A DNA stretch of 64,000 nt from Nemopilema nomurai (GCA_003864495.1 ML133478.1:382498-446497); one strand, 5' to 3'. Shown: positions 12,790 through 26,890, numbered from the stretch's first letter. The notes: a model not told the origin generated them from the letters alone. Numbers and translations: made by a program.

Positions 12790-15700
12790 GGCGTTTCGAA
12801 GGCTTAACCCTTTTTGTCAATTACCGCTATGCAGGCTGGGTGATGAGGAATCTCACCCACTTTCCAATGCGTTTTGCTAATCAAAGACACCATAATCTGG
12901 TTAAATTACCGTTTTCGTCCGGATCGCATCCTTCTTAGACAATTTTTAAAGCCCTGAAGTCGACAACTTGTTCAGTTGATCGAGATCTGATTAAGCATCG
13001 TGAAGAAAGACTCTGTTCACTATGCAATCTGCTGATATCATTACCATTAAATAGATTTTGCCAAGAATAGGGGTGCTTTACTTACAACTATGTTTATGAG
13101 TGTAAGAAATCGTGCTATTCATTCGCCATGGTGGGGTGCAAGGAAATGCCTTTGTCCGTGAATGAAGGCATCAGGCTTTCTACGGCTTGGGGATTAGGGC
13201 CGAAACCCTTCTTGTAATGGCTCACATCAATAGGTGAAAAACGGCATACTTGGGTTTGTTCGTTTATCACCAGGATGCATTGGTATTACCCCCACTATCC
13301 ACCAAGATTACCCATTGTCGCTATCCCCCATTGTCTCCTTCGGGCTAATGAGACTTGAATGAGCCTCCGATCATCCGGTCAGCGGGACGGACCCTTGATT
13401 CAATTACTTGCTAACTCAGAATCCGTAAACAAAAATGAATGGCAGTTTGGCCAACTCTGAAATTCAGAAAGAACCAATGTTGTTTGATTAGCAAGGTGTA
13501 TTGAGATTTTTAAGCCAATTGCTCACAACACAGACTACTAGGTGTCTGTCCCAACTCGCTCTTATAGCAGAGTTCTTTCAAGGCAGACTTCCAATACTCA
13601 AAGCCTGCTCCACTTGATAATTAACACAACATATTTTATCAAAGAAGTGAAAATTTATTTGAACCTGAAGGAATCTTTCGCTGCTCGGAAGCAGAACTGT
13701 TGAATAAGTTTGCATTGTTCATAAGAGATTGCTATGTTTTATGCCTTTGCTAAATTAATTATATTCTGGACTGTTTCTTATCGTATGTTCTAATTTATTC
13801 AAAAGTATTGATATATTATATTAGTCATAGCTTAGATTAATTTAGTGCTTCCCCAAACAGCGTGTCTCAGTCCAACAGTGAATTATTTATCAACCTTCTT
13901 CTGCACTAGCAGGCTCAAAATCCACAAATCCACCCCAAAATTTAAATGGGGTAATCCAGATGCAGAAAGGATGCTCCCTTTCACAGTGGGCTGAGACACT
14001 TCCCATAAACTTCAGTTACTTGAAGAAAAGACATAATCGCAACTTTGTACATAAATAAAGTTTAATACTTGCTTTATGAGTAGAATTGTATTATTGACTA
14101 GAATTACATTATTGACCTCTAAATAACACTCAAGTGGCATCAAGCCGCGAATCAACACTGGCTTAATTCACGCGAACTGCATTGGAGCCCATTCATTTCA
14201 TTTTTATATGCACCCTCTTTTGGTGCCTCTATCAAGTGGGCAGTCTTTGAAAAAATTCTACGTGTTTGCTGAAAATTCAAAGCACACACAGTGATAACTA
14301 AGGAAGGCACACTTTCATATTTAACTTATCATAGCCCCCTGTTAAATCAGGTCCCTTGGAATGCTTTGCTGACCTTGAAATGCTGATGCGTTGAGGCACA
14401 CGTCTTGCACAAGGGCGGATCGTTAACTTCAAACGCCGACAAATTGAGCAACTAGAAGCAATCGTGCTTAACTAGCATTCTTTTCAGAAGAGCTAGACAG
14501 TACATAGCCGATGCAAGCATTCCTTTCGTTCCATCCGATCCCAGTCTTGGCAATCAGACTAAAGAATGTGCCACCCTAAGCCTTGTACCTGTCCCATTTG
14601 ATTGAACACCAGGCCCTAATGCTAGTGCGTCAAATACACAGACCATTCAAATGTCTAAAGATTTGATGCTAAATTATCATAGTTCTGTTTGTTTTCCTTT
14701 TTTACTGCAGACTTGCAGGACGATGTACGATAAATTATGAACATAAGTCTATTTCAGAAGCTATATTTATTTCAAAAATTGCTATAATAAGGGTACTTGA
14801 ATGCCCTCTCTCTGTTATTTATATATCAACTGACGTAATGGATGTATATATTCAGTTAAAAATCCTACATTGTAGAAGAGCGCATTCTATGTGATTCTCG
14901 CCGTGATTGAATCGAATATGAAGACAGATACTGTATACAAGATTCCGTTGTTTTCTTTGCCTTCCCATCTACTGTTGAGGTCCTTCCCACTATTATTAAG
15001 TTCATTCTTGTGAGGTTTCTGTAGCATAAATACTGGAAAGTCACTCAAACCATGCTACAGCATTAGACGTGTCTTGAAATTCTGGCCTAGAATTATCTAA
15101 AGTTTTCTCTCTAGTTCTTTAGAATACATAAGATTTCTTCTTTTTGGGATCAGTATTTGATTTCATAGAAGTAAGTACTAGATCTGTCACTTCTAAATTG
15201 TGAACATTTAGAAATTGTTTACTCCCCGTGTGAATCTATTCCCATCCAATTGCGAACATTATGGTGCCGCTATTTCTGGCTATTGAGAAATTTTATACAA
15301 CGAAGCATTTTTTCACGAATCTATTTCCCTTGAGAGGAGGCGTAGCCTGCCCTGCACGTGATCAAAATTCATGCTAACATACCTATTCGTCCACAGTTTA
15401 ACGCCAAATATTTCATTTACAGTTTTGGAGAAGTTGTGTCTATATTTAGGGAAGTGTTTATTAGGTCAATAAGTTATTTACTAGGTCTGGCTAAAACCTC
15501 AATTTTAAATTGAAGTTTCCAGCTAATCCGACCACTTTTTTACCAAGTGAAACGATTCCAAATTTGATTCGCCCTCTACCAATTCGTTGCCGAAAGCAAT
15601 TTGGGCATCCCATAGCAAAAAAACTTTAACGTCAAAAAAGTTCTCAAGGTCTAAATACCTCAAGAGTGTCCTAAACTTTTTTTCGTTGAAAATATTTGGT

Positions 15701-16457
15701 AATTTCCAAAAGAAAATCAACCAAATAGGATGGCTTTGAAGACTGCATTGCGCTTTTTCGGATAAAGTTGAGTAAATCACCTTGCAAAATTATCACTACC
15801 ACGTTTTTGCAAAGAAAAGATATTTGAAATATATGACACGTAGAATTTCTCTATAATTCAGTGCCAGTTCAAAGAATTCTTAGCATAAATATCCACGAAA
15901 AACTAGATTGTCGCCTTTGCTATGCTTAGGCCTTACACGAGTGATCAATTTCTTGAGCAAATAAATTGAAAAAATTGCAACCTCTTGCTCTTCAAATTCA
16001 ATTTACATAATGCAAAAAACAAACCTGAAAACAGCAGATTTCTTCTGGAGTTCGTTAAGCCTTTCTCTTTCCATCAACTCGAAGCACTTCTCTGCATTTC
16101 TTGGGGCAAAATGCCGCGAATGAAGGCATCAAAGTTTCCCATTCTCTGGTGAAGTGAAGCTTTCGCAACACAATGAAACTTTTTCCCAGGGGAGGGCTAC
16201 ACGTGACATGCACCTCTTGGTGATATTTCGGTGATATTTCCAATTGCAATGATACTTCGCACTAGCCTACCAGCAATTTGACGCATAAGTGCTGGAAATA
16301 TTGGAAAAGTAATATAAAGCCAATGTTTGGCGCGAAGACCCAAACAAAAGGGTTTTGATTTTGCTTTTCTACCAATCATCTTTCTTTTTCCATCAAACTT
16401 AAAAAGATAGGATGTCAAATATCCTGTAGTTCATCTTGCTTAGAAGGGCCCTGAATA

Positions 16458-16538
16458 TTATTTTATTATCAAAGTATTTGGGGGTGGCTGCCTTTACTAA
16501 ACCCCTTCAACAATCTTTGCGCTTTGATAATAAAATAA
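16458..16538. repeat. Short fold-back with 17-bp perfect arms
   Basis: The arm at 16458-16474, containing ATTTTATTATCAAAG, is the exact reverse complement of the arm at 16522-16538. They are separated by 47 bases. The arms are A+T-rich. This may be a small palindromic transposon remnant. No target duplication is obvious. Confidence 0.5.
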
Positions 16539-19500
16539 AATGGTCACAAGTGGAGGGTACATGCTCATTCAATTAAATTTCAGCTAAATAGAATCGGTTC
16601 TATGATACCTGCGCGAATGCATCACTATACATAATTATATACTTTCGTAAAAGGTGTTCTTGTGTCTGAGCAACACCCTCCTGAAATGGCTAGGATATAC
16701 AGGGGCATTAACATTTTGGGGGGGGGGTGTAGAGGCTCATGACTTTCCACCGAAGCAAACAATTTATTTACCAAACAGTGGCTGCTACTACCTAGGGTGT
16801 GTTGGGGAAGGGGGAAGTTGGGGAAGGAATGGGGACTTCTCTATCTTCCACTTCAATAAGGCAACCCTATAATTAGGAAAATTTACAACAGCCTTGTCTA
16901 CTTAGAAATTAAGAGCCGCTGGATCATCGTTTCCTACGATCTTAATCAATAAAAAATCAAATAAACGCACCGAAGCAAGCACTTGAACTCGTCGAAGTAA
17001 ATGGGTCTACATTTAAACCAACAAGAGGATCAAACATGGAAATTGAATAAACTATTATGGCATAAAAGAACGTAATGGAAAGGTACACTTGTTTCGATGG
17101 CAGTGCACAATGCAAATATTTCGTTGTGGTCCGGCTCACACGCGTTCAAAGTATGATGATATTTTTTTCGTTCATATAAATAGTTCAAGAGACGTCATTT
17201 CCAAGATGTTAAAAGCCGGGTATGGACCTTTTAATGGAGGCCTAAGAAGTCTTCCTTAGAAGGGACTGTTGCGATAATGTATTATGCAGCTTCAAAAGTA
17301 AAGCTAACCTGCAATTTGCCAAGTTTTTTATACATTCATGATAATTTTAGATAAAATGCATCTGTTATAATTGGAATAATAATAGAAAAGGAGATAGCAA
17401 CGGATTTCCACTTTATCAAACAGATTCAATTCTTGGTTTCCGGATCACGATGGAACCCATTTGGAACTGCTTTCAATTTTCAAGTAGTTGCCACCAGTTC
17501 GCATTAAACAGTTTCTCTGCTTCCGAGGTCTTTTCCTTTTTATTTGCCAATTTTATGGAAAGCAATGTTTATTGAATCATCTGTAAGATCCTTGCATCAA
17601 CAAAGCGGTCTCTCTACAAACCGTAAACATTTAAGAATCAAGTTCCAGTGTTTTTGAATGGAACATTCTCCATGTGCTTAGAGACACTTAAGCTCAACCT
17701 AAAGGTTTGGAAAACTTTTGGTCCATGATTCTGTTCCATGATGCTGTGCCATCGAAACACGATTAATGAAAAGAATGTTGGATGACATTCACTCAGGTAC
17801 CTCAGAAAACATAATTGTTCACGTGATTTAAGTAGCAATGCTAGGGGGTTGGAAGTAGCATTTCCAGATGGTTCAGGGATTGTTGAAGTGATGGGAGCTC
17901 TCCACAACGTTGTTAGGGTTGTGCTGAAAATAAGGTGATCATGACTTGACGGTGGAGTTAGGAGAACAGAAAGGAGATGATTTTTCATTGATAATAATGC
18001 CGCATTAAGGGCCTAAACTTGATGATGGTAAGGTGTGGGTTTCGATGAGGTGATAGTTGAAAAAAGAATTGGTACAGTGCTTCGCTAAAGCAAGAAAAAG
18101 CGGCAACAGTTTCTTGCACACTTGAAGAATGTTGAATAATAAAGAGCGAAACGACATTCGTAGAAGTTTACAATAAGAAGAAGGGAAACAAATGTGAAAA
18201 TGCTGCTAATGTAGTTAAAGGTTAAAGGAATAGTAAATGCCATGATGAATGACAATTTCTATGTAGGCGAATTCTCGCACTCTAGATCTTTTGCCAATGA
18301 AGTGACAGATCTGTTGATCTATTGCAAAAACGGACAGTGCAAGTGCAAATGATTCTTGTGAAAAAGATTTGTCTCTTAATGTATATTGAATGGTTACACC
18401 AGATTCATTAACTTTTCATCAAAGCTTGCAATACCTTGCGTTTCATATTCATTTGGAGAGTTAAAATTCAGTAAGTTATTGTTGGAAGTCTGTTGAGGAT
18501 TATTGCCTGTTGTAAGATGAATGCCCTACCTAGAAATGATGCGCATGTGAAACGTGCCAGAGTTATGTATGCAGCGTAATATGATGCAGGTTGCTACTAA
18601 AAATGCCTCAGCTTATGACCTTAAAAGGCATTGGCAATGTCAATATCGTCTTATGCTCAAAAGGATTTATTTCAATTTTTCAACTTTTTGTGATGTAACT
18701 CACTGATTCTTTTCATACCATTTTGATTCATCAGTAATTACTTGAATAGAAGGCAATACAGCCAACAGGGTGCTTGCACACTTGATATAAGGAAGCAACA
18801 TGATGCATGGAATTGTTAAAATAATATCGTCGAAAGACTGTTAGTGCATGTTTTGCTCATGGAAAGCATTGCTAAAGTAGAGTTTAATGAAGAGAAAATA
18901 AAATCAAAATTCCCTAGCACCTAACAGCACGTGAGCGAAGAAATTCGAAAGATCATCAGAAGTTTGTCTTTTATTATTTAACCAAATCTAGTATTTTCCA
19001 ACTTTGAACTGCTGATTCTTCCAAAAGAGAGATTTGCTCATAAATCTGGCAGATATAAGAGAATTGGCGAACGATACAGTGCTTATGTCGCTTTGCTCAA
19101 ATTTGACAACTTTGGGGAAATCATTTTGACAGCTTTTGAAACTGAGATTTGAATCAGGAGCTTAAAATGTCTAATCAAAAAGTGACAAGTGATTAGCGTG
19201 ATTTGTCATGGACACCCTGATTAGCGATTTAGTGACAAGGCTCTTTCTATTTAGGAAAACAGCAAAGTCGACATGTTGACATGTGACAATATGTCAAAAA
19301 TAAATAGCTCAGCAATGGCAGAATTAAATGATGAGCAAACTGGATTGATGTTAGTAGAAGTTCATAAGGAAATGCTAAGCCGCTTCTTCAGGGCGTAAAC
19401 TAATTACCCAACATATCAACTTAAGCTAATTATTATTTCAACTAGAGGAATTTCTAGCGTGCAGCTCGACACAAAATGTACAGGTGACAGATGTTGAATC

Positions 19501-22202
19501 AATTTTACCCTAAGAATACAAACTACGAAAACATACAGGACAGAGTGCAACGGAGAAAGGGAGAATGTAGCAGTGAAAAGCCATGCAAGAAACACTTTGT
19601 ATTGATCACGTGACTAAACGTGGAAGCAAGCCCGTCCAGAGCCCTAAGGAGGTACCCTGCTAAAATTCTGTTTCCATCAGTTAGTCTAGCGTATCATATA
19701 AACACGTTCATATTATAAATAATGAATAATGAACAAACGATTAACATCTTCGTTTGTCGAATTTAGCTGATTGATGTTGAAGATAAACGCTATCTACGGA
19801 GGATAAACCTGGTTAGCCTAGCAATTAATTAACTAACAATGCAATAAGAACATAATTGCTAATAAGTGTACTTTAAGGTTCTAGTAACGTTTTTTACTTT
19901 AAAGAACAGAAAAGAAGTCAATAAAATGCTTTTGCCATAGGACTGTTATTGACATGGCCATACCCCATGTCTAGACAGGCGATTCCCAATCGAGGCTCTT
20001 GTGTCAAGAAGTACTTGGAAGATCGTCTACAAATAAGCAGGCTTTCAAAGAAGGGTTAAGACGTTAACAAAAGCGCACGACTAAGAAATTAGGGGTGCAA
20101 TTATGAATATTTATTCTATTTTTAACTGCACCCATGTCAACGGAAGTCGAAGTGGCCCCCCAGCGAAAGACGGGTGCAGTGTCTTTAGGCCAAGGAAAAA
20201 GTGAGATTGGAACACGATACATTTCCCTGTTGGTGCATAGAGTCGAAACCGTTTGGCAGGAAATGGCTTTCTATTGCTTACTCGCGTATTTCAGACATGG
20301 ACAAAACAGGTTGACAGCATGCTATGAAATTCAGGATATTTCCAAGGCATGATACCAGGTCATGTCGTAGCACAAGAATGACGTCATGCACTTCAATGTT
20401 TATTATCTAGCAAAAGATATTTTAGCCATGCCTTTATAACGAACGCACCCTTTAAAAAGTCATCATGATCTGAAAAAGCGCTCTTTATCAGAGATAAAGG
20501 ATATCACGAGAGGTAATCAAGGATTCAAGTGTCTGCAGGCAGTGGAAATAGCGAAGGTTGAGCTTGAGATTAAAGTACCTTGAAGCTCCAGGAATAAATG
20601 GCAAATAGGATCTCGTTTAACAAAGAAATATGCTCTCTCGTTTACAGTACAGCATTATACGAACCTGAGCATTTGTGAAAAAGATAAGATTGGGCTGAAA
20701 CTGAAATATCAAACAGGAACTTTAGAAAATATGAAACCACGAGATAATACATTTTAGGGAATGGCAAAAGCCAAAAAAGGTTGTAAAACCCAACTTTTCG
20801 CTGATGAAACTGGATGGATGCAGCGTTTAAAATTGTTCCCATCAGCTATTTGTGCAATCTAATAGCACTTAAGTGAAAGTCAATTGACGCATGTTTGGAC
20901 TGAACTTTTCTGTTTTCAATACAATTTGAATTTTTGCCCTAAAGGGAAACATTTGGTCTTATTTTAGACTGAAGGTGGAATACTTTTGTGTTTGTTAGGG
21001 AGTAAAAGTTGGGGAGTAAAAGCCGATATCGTTAAACAGTGCTAAACAGGGATTTGAAAATCTATAAAAAACGGACTTGTGCTATTTTTAAGATAATAGT
21101 GCATAGTAAGTTCAATAATCAGCGACTAAAAAGCAAATCTAAAGAATTTTATGGAAACGAAATCTGAACCAACTTTAACGAATTGGCGTTTTTCCCGTTG
21201 GCTATTTTGAAGGCGCTGATCTTAGGATGTTGTTTTCGTCTTTCTATAATTAGTGACATGTCATTTTTAGAAACTAATGAAAACGTATTTTTAGACATCA
21301 AAGGGTTCTAATCCATTTTCTTCCGAGGTTTTAAGGACAAATGTGCACTATTTTTTCCCAAGGCCATTCATACGGCTAAACACGGCGTTTGTACAGTAAC
21401 GGCTTAAAGTTAGTAATGAAAGGGCGTTGTCAAAATCAACCATTTCGGCAGATCTCTATTGCCATACCGGTATCACTTAAGGCTTAGGTATAGCACACAG
21501 AACGGTGCGTGGATTTCGCTGTTCATGTATGTTGGGCTGCTGGAAGGATTTTCCAGTGGGAAAATAGCGGAACATGAATCTCTGATATAATCTGATTTTA
21601 GAAGGGATTTACTAAAACATTTGGTTAGAGAGATTAGTCTATTTAGAAGCCCAATCGTAACAAAAATTGTATCCTTGTTTAGAGTGCTTCACCTCCGCAT
21701 CTGAGAATGGTCATTCAAACACTAAGAGAAAAGACCAAATGCCTTTCAATTTATCAATTACCAGACTTGATAAGCAACTGTCCCAAGAAACAATGTAGCC
21801 TTCATCGTGTGGTCGCGGATTGATCTTTCGTCTTACAATAATTGCAGCTAGGAATTGAACAAAATCTTAAGTTCTTGGCTTTGAAAACTATTTCGATGCG
21901 TGTGGTCTTTTTCGGTGCACCCAAAAAATGTTGCTCGAATTAGAGAAACGTTCAAGGATTAGGTATACGAAACAAAAAGCCGCTTATTTTGCCTTACAAC
22001 AGTTTGAGGAGAGCAGGCTTATGACGTCACAAGAAGAAACGCTGCGGGTACATGACGCTGTGAAGCAGCATGGATGTTTTGTAGGTGAATGGCCTACAGG
22101 ACAGTGCGAGAGAATGCCGAAACACTCGCGGCCATAAAGGGCATCCGTCCTTCGCTGAATTTTGAAAAGACGTACAGGAGGAATGCACGGCCTCTTAGAA
22201 AT

Positions 22203-22223
22203 TTGCACACGAGTGCCCACCAT
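22203..22223. repeat. 21-bp dispersed repeat, copy 1
   Basis: TTGCACACGAGTGCCCACCAT occurs here and again, identical and in the same orientation, at 23402-23422 next to the GAGT microsatellite. Similarity stops at both edges of the 21 bases. It is probably a fragment of a dispersed element. Confidence 0.5.
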
Positions 22224-23058
22224 TCCTTTCATTTTATCACGCGATACGCCAATGCAGACCGTTGCGAATACACGTGAATTATTCGATTTTGATCTGCGAC
22301 AGCATGCCAACAGATGGCAACCTCGGTGCGTTACGTCATACATATGAGAGCAAGAGCAAGAGCACGTGGCAAGCGGTCGAAGGGCGGACCATAGAAAATG
22401 GAATCCTCCCTTTCCAATTGAGAAAACTAGGCATGTTCAAGGCTCGGTTACACAGATATCCGCGGCTTTTGGTAAAGAGGAAGAGGCCTTTAAACCTATA
22501 TCTCAATTTTTAACTATTGTTCACCACCAATCGCCCTTAACAATTATGATTCAGCGGTTCCTCCAGCCTCCCCATTGCTTCTTTTCCCCATTGCTCCTTC
22601 CGCAAAGATCATGCTACGCAGAAACGTAACTAAATTTGAAATATGCAACTTCGGTGCATGTCTCAGGGATGTCACAAAATGGCCTTAAAAAAGACACCAG
22701 GGACAAAGTGGCCCTTGTTCTGGCAGCATTTGGTCCGTGGTGCGTATATTCATAGTTCACGGTTAATGAACGTCCGTGGGACTTTGTTGGATGAAGTGGA
22801 CGAAAACAACTACTAAGTAAGCATCAGCTTGCCGAGCAAACAAACATTTTCCTTCCGAAATATGGGCATCCTACATCAACTCAATGCATTTCTCGTGCAG
22901 GCCTGAAGAAAAACAAATAAGTCTGGACGTAGGTCAATACAAAATAATTCTGGCTTGGAACAGGAAATTCTTTCCACTAGTTAATTCTTTGACGCGTTTG
23001 AAGACTAAGTAATTAATCAATGTTTTGAAATACCACAGAACTTACGAAGAATTCTATT

Positions 23059-24379
23059 TCAAATGGACAAATCCAGCTTCCTTTTCAGCTTTAAGAACTC
23101 GCCGAGTGTTTTCGTTTCCATTGCGGCTTGGAAACCTTTGTAGTCCTGCGGAGGAGCAATTAAGCATTATGCATGGCTATCTTATTGCTTGAGATACTTA
23201 ATGGAAGACCAGCAGTAAAAGTAGTTGGGGCAGTTGAAAAGATACAGTGCAATATATGAACGTCAGACCACTCATTCTGTGAGTGAGTGAGTGAGTGAGT
23301 GAGTGAGTGAGTGAGTGAGTGAGTGAGTGAGTGAGTGAGTGAGTGAGTGAGTGAGTGAGTGAGTGAGTGAGTGAGTGAGTGAGTGTGAGTGAGTGAATGA
23401 ATTGCACACGAGTGCCCACCATGAGAAAAGTAATGATCCAATGGAAGGACCCAATAAGCTGATAATTTCTAGAAAAGTTCTCTTGAAAACTATATAAGCA
23501 TGCGCTTTTGTCCTATCTTTGTCCTAGTCTTGCTTTTTTATCGCTACATCATCCATGATTTAATTATCCTATGAGCAGTAATCAAATGATTTACGCAACA
23601 CTATTTCGGTGCCTTTGCATCCGCATACATTTATGGGTACAAATGTCTGCAAACAGATGCTTGAGAATCACTTACCCCGCAATAGTAATGTTTGTTTACA
23701 ATTTGCGGCGGGAGCGCTTTCGAGTCCTCGGCGAACGACCTCATTCTGATTTTGTCTCGCTCAGAGGCTGCAACATCTTTGACTTCGTATTCTATTTTAT
23801 AGGACTGCATAGCTGCTTCTATTTCCTGTTGAGCCTTTCTCATCTAAAAATATTCATGTTCACCTTTTAAACATCATAAAAAAAACTTTAAGCTTTTAAT
23901 GTGTAGTTTAAAGTAGGTGTTGTGATGCCGTATTTAGTACATTAGTTCTTTATTGTCATCGTAAGCATCATTTTTAAGCAGTTGGACATTTGGCTAATGA
24001 TATCTTTAGGTTGCAACAACTACGAGAACGCTTCGAAGTGCCTGGTTTCACACAAGGCCCCATCTGCCGACTTCACACACAAATCATAAAGAACATCGAA
24101 TTTTCTATGCGAAAGACACTCAATAGCCACAGGAGTGATTAAGGGAAGGTGAATGCGATGTCGTTTAATAAACTCTTTGCATTGCTTTGGGTAGGCCCAG
24201 GCACAATAGAGGCGTGAATGTAATCAGGACTTTATGGGGCAATCGGATTGCCAAAGGTCCTCCTTTTGGTTCAATGCACATTGCTTTAATATCAAAATAG
24301 CAAGTATTTGTACCTCATTGTTGCCAGGAACAGTGGAGAAGTACAGAGTAATCTTCTCTACCGGCGTTTCGCTTGCCAT
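23059..24379 (-). CDS. SH3BGRL-like thioredoxin-fold protein (3 exons, complete)
   Basis: Exons on the minus strand: 24379-24314, 23843-23676 and 23145-23059, all phase 0, giving 106 residues. Exon 1 encodes MASETPVEKITLYFSTVPGNNE without its last few residues being unusual: it is the beta1-turn of the fold. Exon 2 gives KAQQEIE, IEYEVKDVAAS and ALPPQIV, matching the SH3BGRL blocks KKQQDV, EEKDIAAN and PLPPQIF. Exon 3 gives DYKGFQAAME and LGEFLKL, matching the family end. Members are small cytosolic glutaredoxin-fold proteins that bind SH3, EVH1 or ErbB partners in mammals; a redox role is doubtful. As in the family, no CxxC is present; the glutaredoxin Cys positions read STVPGN. It is slightly shorter than human SH3BGRL (114 residues). 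Intron 2 contains the GAGT microsatellite. The G+C-rich DNA just upstream, 24380-24600, is the likely promoter and 5' UTR. Confidence 0.85.
23279..23396. repeat. GAGT tetranucleotide microsatellite
   Basis: About 118 bases of nearly perfect (GAGT)n, with one GTGAGT interruption near 23384 and a GAAT variant at the end. It lies inside intron 2 of the SH3BGRL-like gene. It explains the Ser-Leu-Thr-His frames on the minus strand, which are not genes. Confidence 0.95.
23402..23422. repeat. 21-bp dispersed repeat, copy 2
   Basis: Identical to 22203-22223. It abuts the end of the GAGT array inside intron 2 of the SH3BGRL-like gene. Confidence 0.5.
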
Positions 24380-24619
24380 TGCCTTTATCTTGGATCTGTG
24401 AATAGTTTCTGCTGCTTCTTGAAAAAGCTCCTCCCGCTCTGCATGCGAATCAAATTAGTTAAAGCCAAGTTGCGGACTACCAATGTGCCACATGCGCGGC
24501 TCTTCCGGGTGACAGCACCCCATCAGCTGCGTGCCAAAGGCGAAGATGCCGTCAAACGGAAAGCTCCGCCGCGAAAACCTTGCTTCGACTGCCAACAATA
24601 ACAAATTCAAGCTGGAAAG

Positions 24620-26885
24620 ACCAAGGAAAACGCAACCAAGTCAATTTGAACTTTGTTTGTTTCCTATAAACTATCATCATGTTTGTGAGACATTTACAGC
24701 AACAAATGGGCAAAAATTGGAATACCTGCTATAAATTAAAACGAACAAATTCAGAATATGGCGAATTTTGCAATAATGCAAATAACACTGAGATGCTTTG
24801 TATTTTTTCGTGATTTTCTACCATCATGTTAGATGTTAGCAATAGAAAGGCACTTGTAAGAAATAAAGAGGAGATTTTTCGTCACTGTTATGTTAGAAAA
24901 CATTAATGTCAAAAGAATTCCATTCCTCCACTGTTTATTTTCTGCAGCCCCAGAATATTATTGTTGATAGAATCAGGATATTACCTTCTGAGGGTGCATT
25001 TATTTACAGCTCGGAAATGTTTATTGAATGGTTTTGGGAGTTGATTAAAGTTTTGGCTAGTTGTGAGAAATCATTAAAAAAATTCCCAAAAATCCGATAA
25101 AGTTTCATGGTGAGACATCCTTTCAATTTAACTGTTATCCGCGCTTTGTAACTTGTATGTACGGTGGATATGATCAAGAATATAAAGAGTAAATAATGAA
25201 AAATTCTATCAGTTTACGCGGTTAAATCTATTGGAAATATCTACACAACAACATCAAATAGAAGCATTTCAACGCAAGGCTGCCAATATTCAACGTTCAG
25301 AATCAAGCAATACCCTTATTCCTAGTTACTATAATTCTTTTAAAGAAAACGTGACAATCGTTGATAATTATTTTGTAATTATCTTGCAACGCGTATAAAA
25401 ACTTATTGTTGTACAAAAACGGGTTTCTAATATTGGTGACGCTTGGTGTGCGATATGAAGCCTGCTTAGCAACCAGCAATATGAGATCGTTAGTCGAAGA
25501 TCAGGCTGAAACAAAATATCATGCAGTGTACGCAGCAACGGGTAAACCAATTCCCGGTTGTTCACACCATCCTTTAAAACAAGCAAGCTGCTTGCAGGTC
25601 TGTCAATATGAATAGCCTTTGTGGAGGAGAACTTGTATGGTAATTGCAATATGGTTTAGAAAAATTCACGTGTGATACCGATAGAGATGACCTTCTAGAG
25701 AGGAAATGGTGCAAACGATAGTGTTGGGAATTTTAAAATTTGCGAGCTTCAAACCTTCGAGATAAAGATGAAAAAGTAGAAGAAAATTTGGCTTTCTTTG
25801 GGCCTTTATAGTTTTACAAATCATCATAATTTACGGGGTGATAGACCATTCGAAGTCCAAATGATGGTTGGGCGTTTGCAAAAAACCGCGTGATAATATT
25901 TGTTCGAATTGGTCTAATAACAGAAAGTATGGGGCATATTTGTACGAAAAAAGAGGACGACCTGACAAGGGAGACATTGAAAAATTCTATATGAAAACAC
26001 GGTCGCAGTTAACAAGGGGAGCAATAAATGTGAAAGCATTGGATACATACTGACAGCATATTAAATTGTTACAATTTGCTAAGCAAAACAAGCTATAGTC
26101 CCAGGCGTGTGTGTGGTAAAATAATCAAACTGGAGCTGTCTGTAAGACTTATCAATCGACTGCAATCTAATTTTAAGAAGGGAACAAATTTTTTAAATAT
26201 ACTGTTCCTGGAAATAAAATACTTATTTCCTGGCTTTACTTGAGGTTTATCATTTTATTCATAATGTCGCTTTGCCGATCAAATGCATTCAAGATTTTTC
26301 TACCTTGCCAACAAGTCTGAATGGTTACTTTTCGCTTTTTTCTTTAATACTTAATAATAGCCCTTTTCTAAATACAAGTGGGATGAGACGGTAATGACGT
26401 ACATACATACATTTGTAGAATTCACGAATACAGTAAAAATTTGAGCTAAAAAAAACAATACGAGGTGAATGTATAAGTTCAGATGGAGATGTAGCAAGCC
26501 AAGTGGAATAAGGCAAGAGACCTAGAAAATAGTTTTCTCTTTTTGGTTTGGTTCAGAAATGTCCGTAAAATTACTACTGGCAAGAACTTTTCATTGGATT
26601 AACTGTCAATTTTGAACGCATTTCCAAACACATTACTCCTCATAAATTTCGCTTAGAAGATATGCTCTATGTTTTAGAGGTCGAAAGACGGTGCCCAGCA
26701 AACATCACTCTAGTGTCAAGCAATCGTATCAAATTCTTAATCTTCCCACTTCATCTGTCTTTATCCTGCATGAAAATTTAACTAGGCAACAAAGATAAAT
26801 CGTAAAAATCTGAATGCAAGCAGCATTGAAAATAAATAGGCACTAAATAAATGAAAGTGTCATTTGTCCCTCTACATTAAATTCC
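24620..26885. other. Intergenic interval between the UPRT 3' end and the SH3BGRL-like promoter
   Basis: The UPRT stop lies at the right edge and the SH3BGRL-like start on the left; both genes are on the minus strand. A+T-rich, with no exon I can support. The segment 25368-25649 is open on both strands but neither translation is recognisable. AATAAA hexamers occur, and the UPRT transcript must end in this interval. Confidence 0.5.
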
Positions 26886-26890
26886 CTTTG

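Larger units (their letters stand above)
12810..23058. other. Gene-poor interval of about 10 kb
   Basis: I find no exon here that joins to a recognisable protein. The sequence is A+T-rich with scattered open frames of 60-120 codons that lack family similarity or a supporting splice site. Visible structure is limited to a perfect fold-back at 16458-16538, a G-run near 16718, and a 21-base segment at 22203 that recurs at 23402. A slightly G+C-richer patch near 13120-13390 has a 29-codon frame starting ATGGTGGGG, too short to call. Small exons could still be hidden. Confidence 0.5.

Noticed and set aside
17638..17988. 116-codon minus-strand frame
   Set aside because: A+T-rich surroundings, no family similarity and no splice partners; likely chance.
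21928..22513. Cluster of frames on both strands, including a 119-codon minus frame
   Set aside because: No recognisable domain, and competing frames overlap. The shared 21-mer suggests repeat-derived sequence.
23160..23454. Three overlapping minus-strand frames rich in Ser-Leu-Thr-His
   Set aside because: They are translations of the GAGT microsatellite in an SH3BGRL-like intron.
25368..25649. 93-codon minus and 69-codon plus frames over the same bases
   Set aside because: Neither is recognisable or linked to a splice partner.
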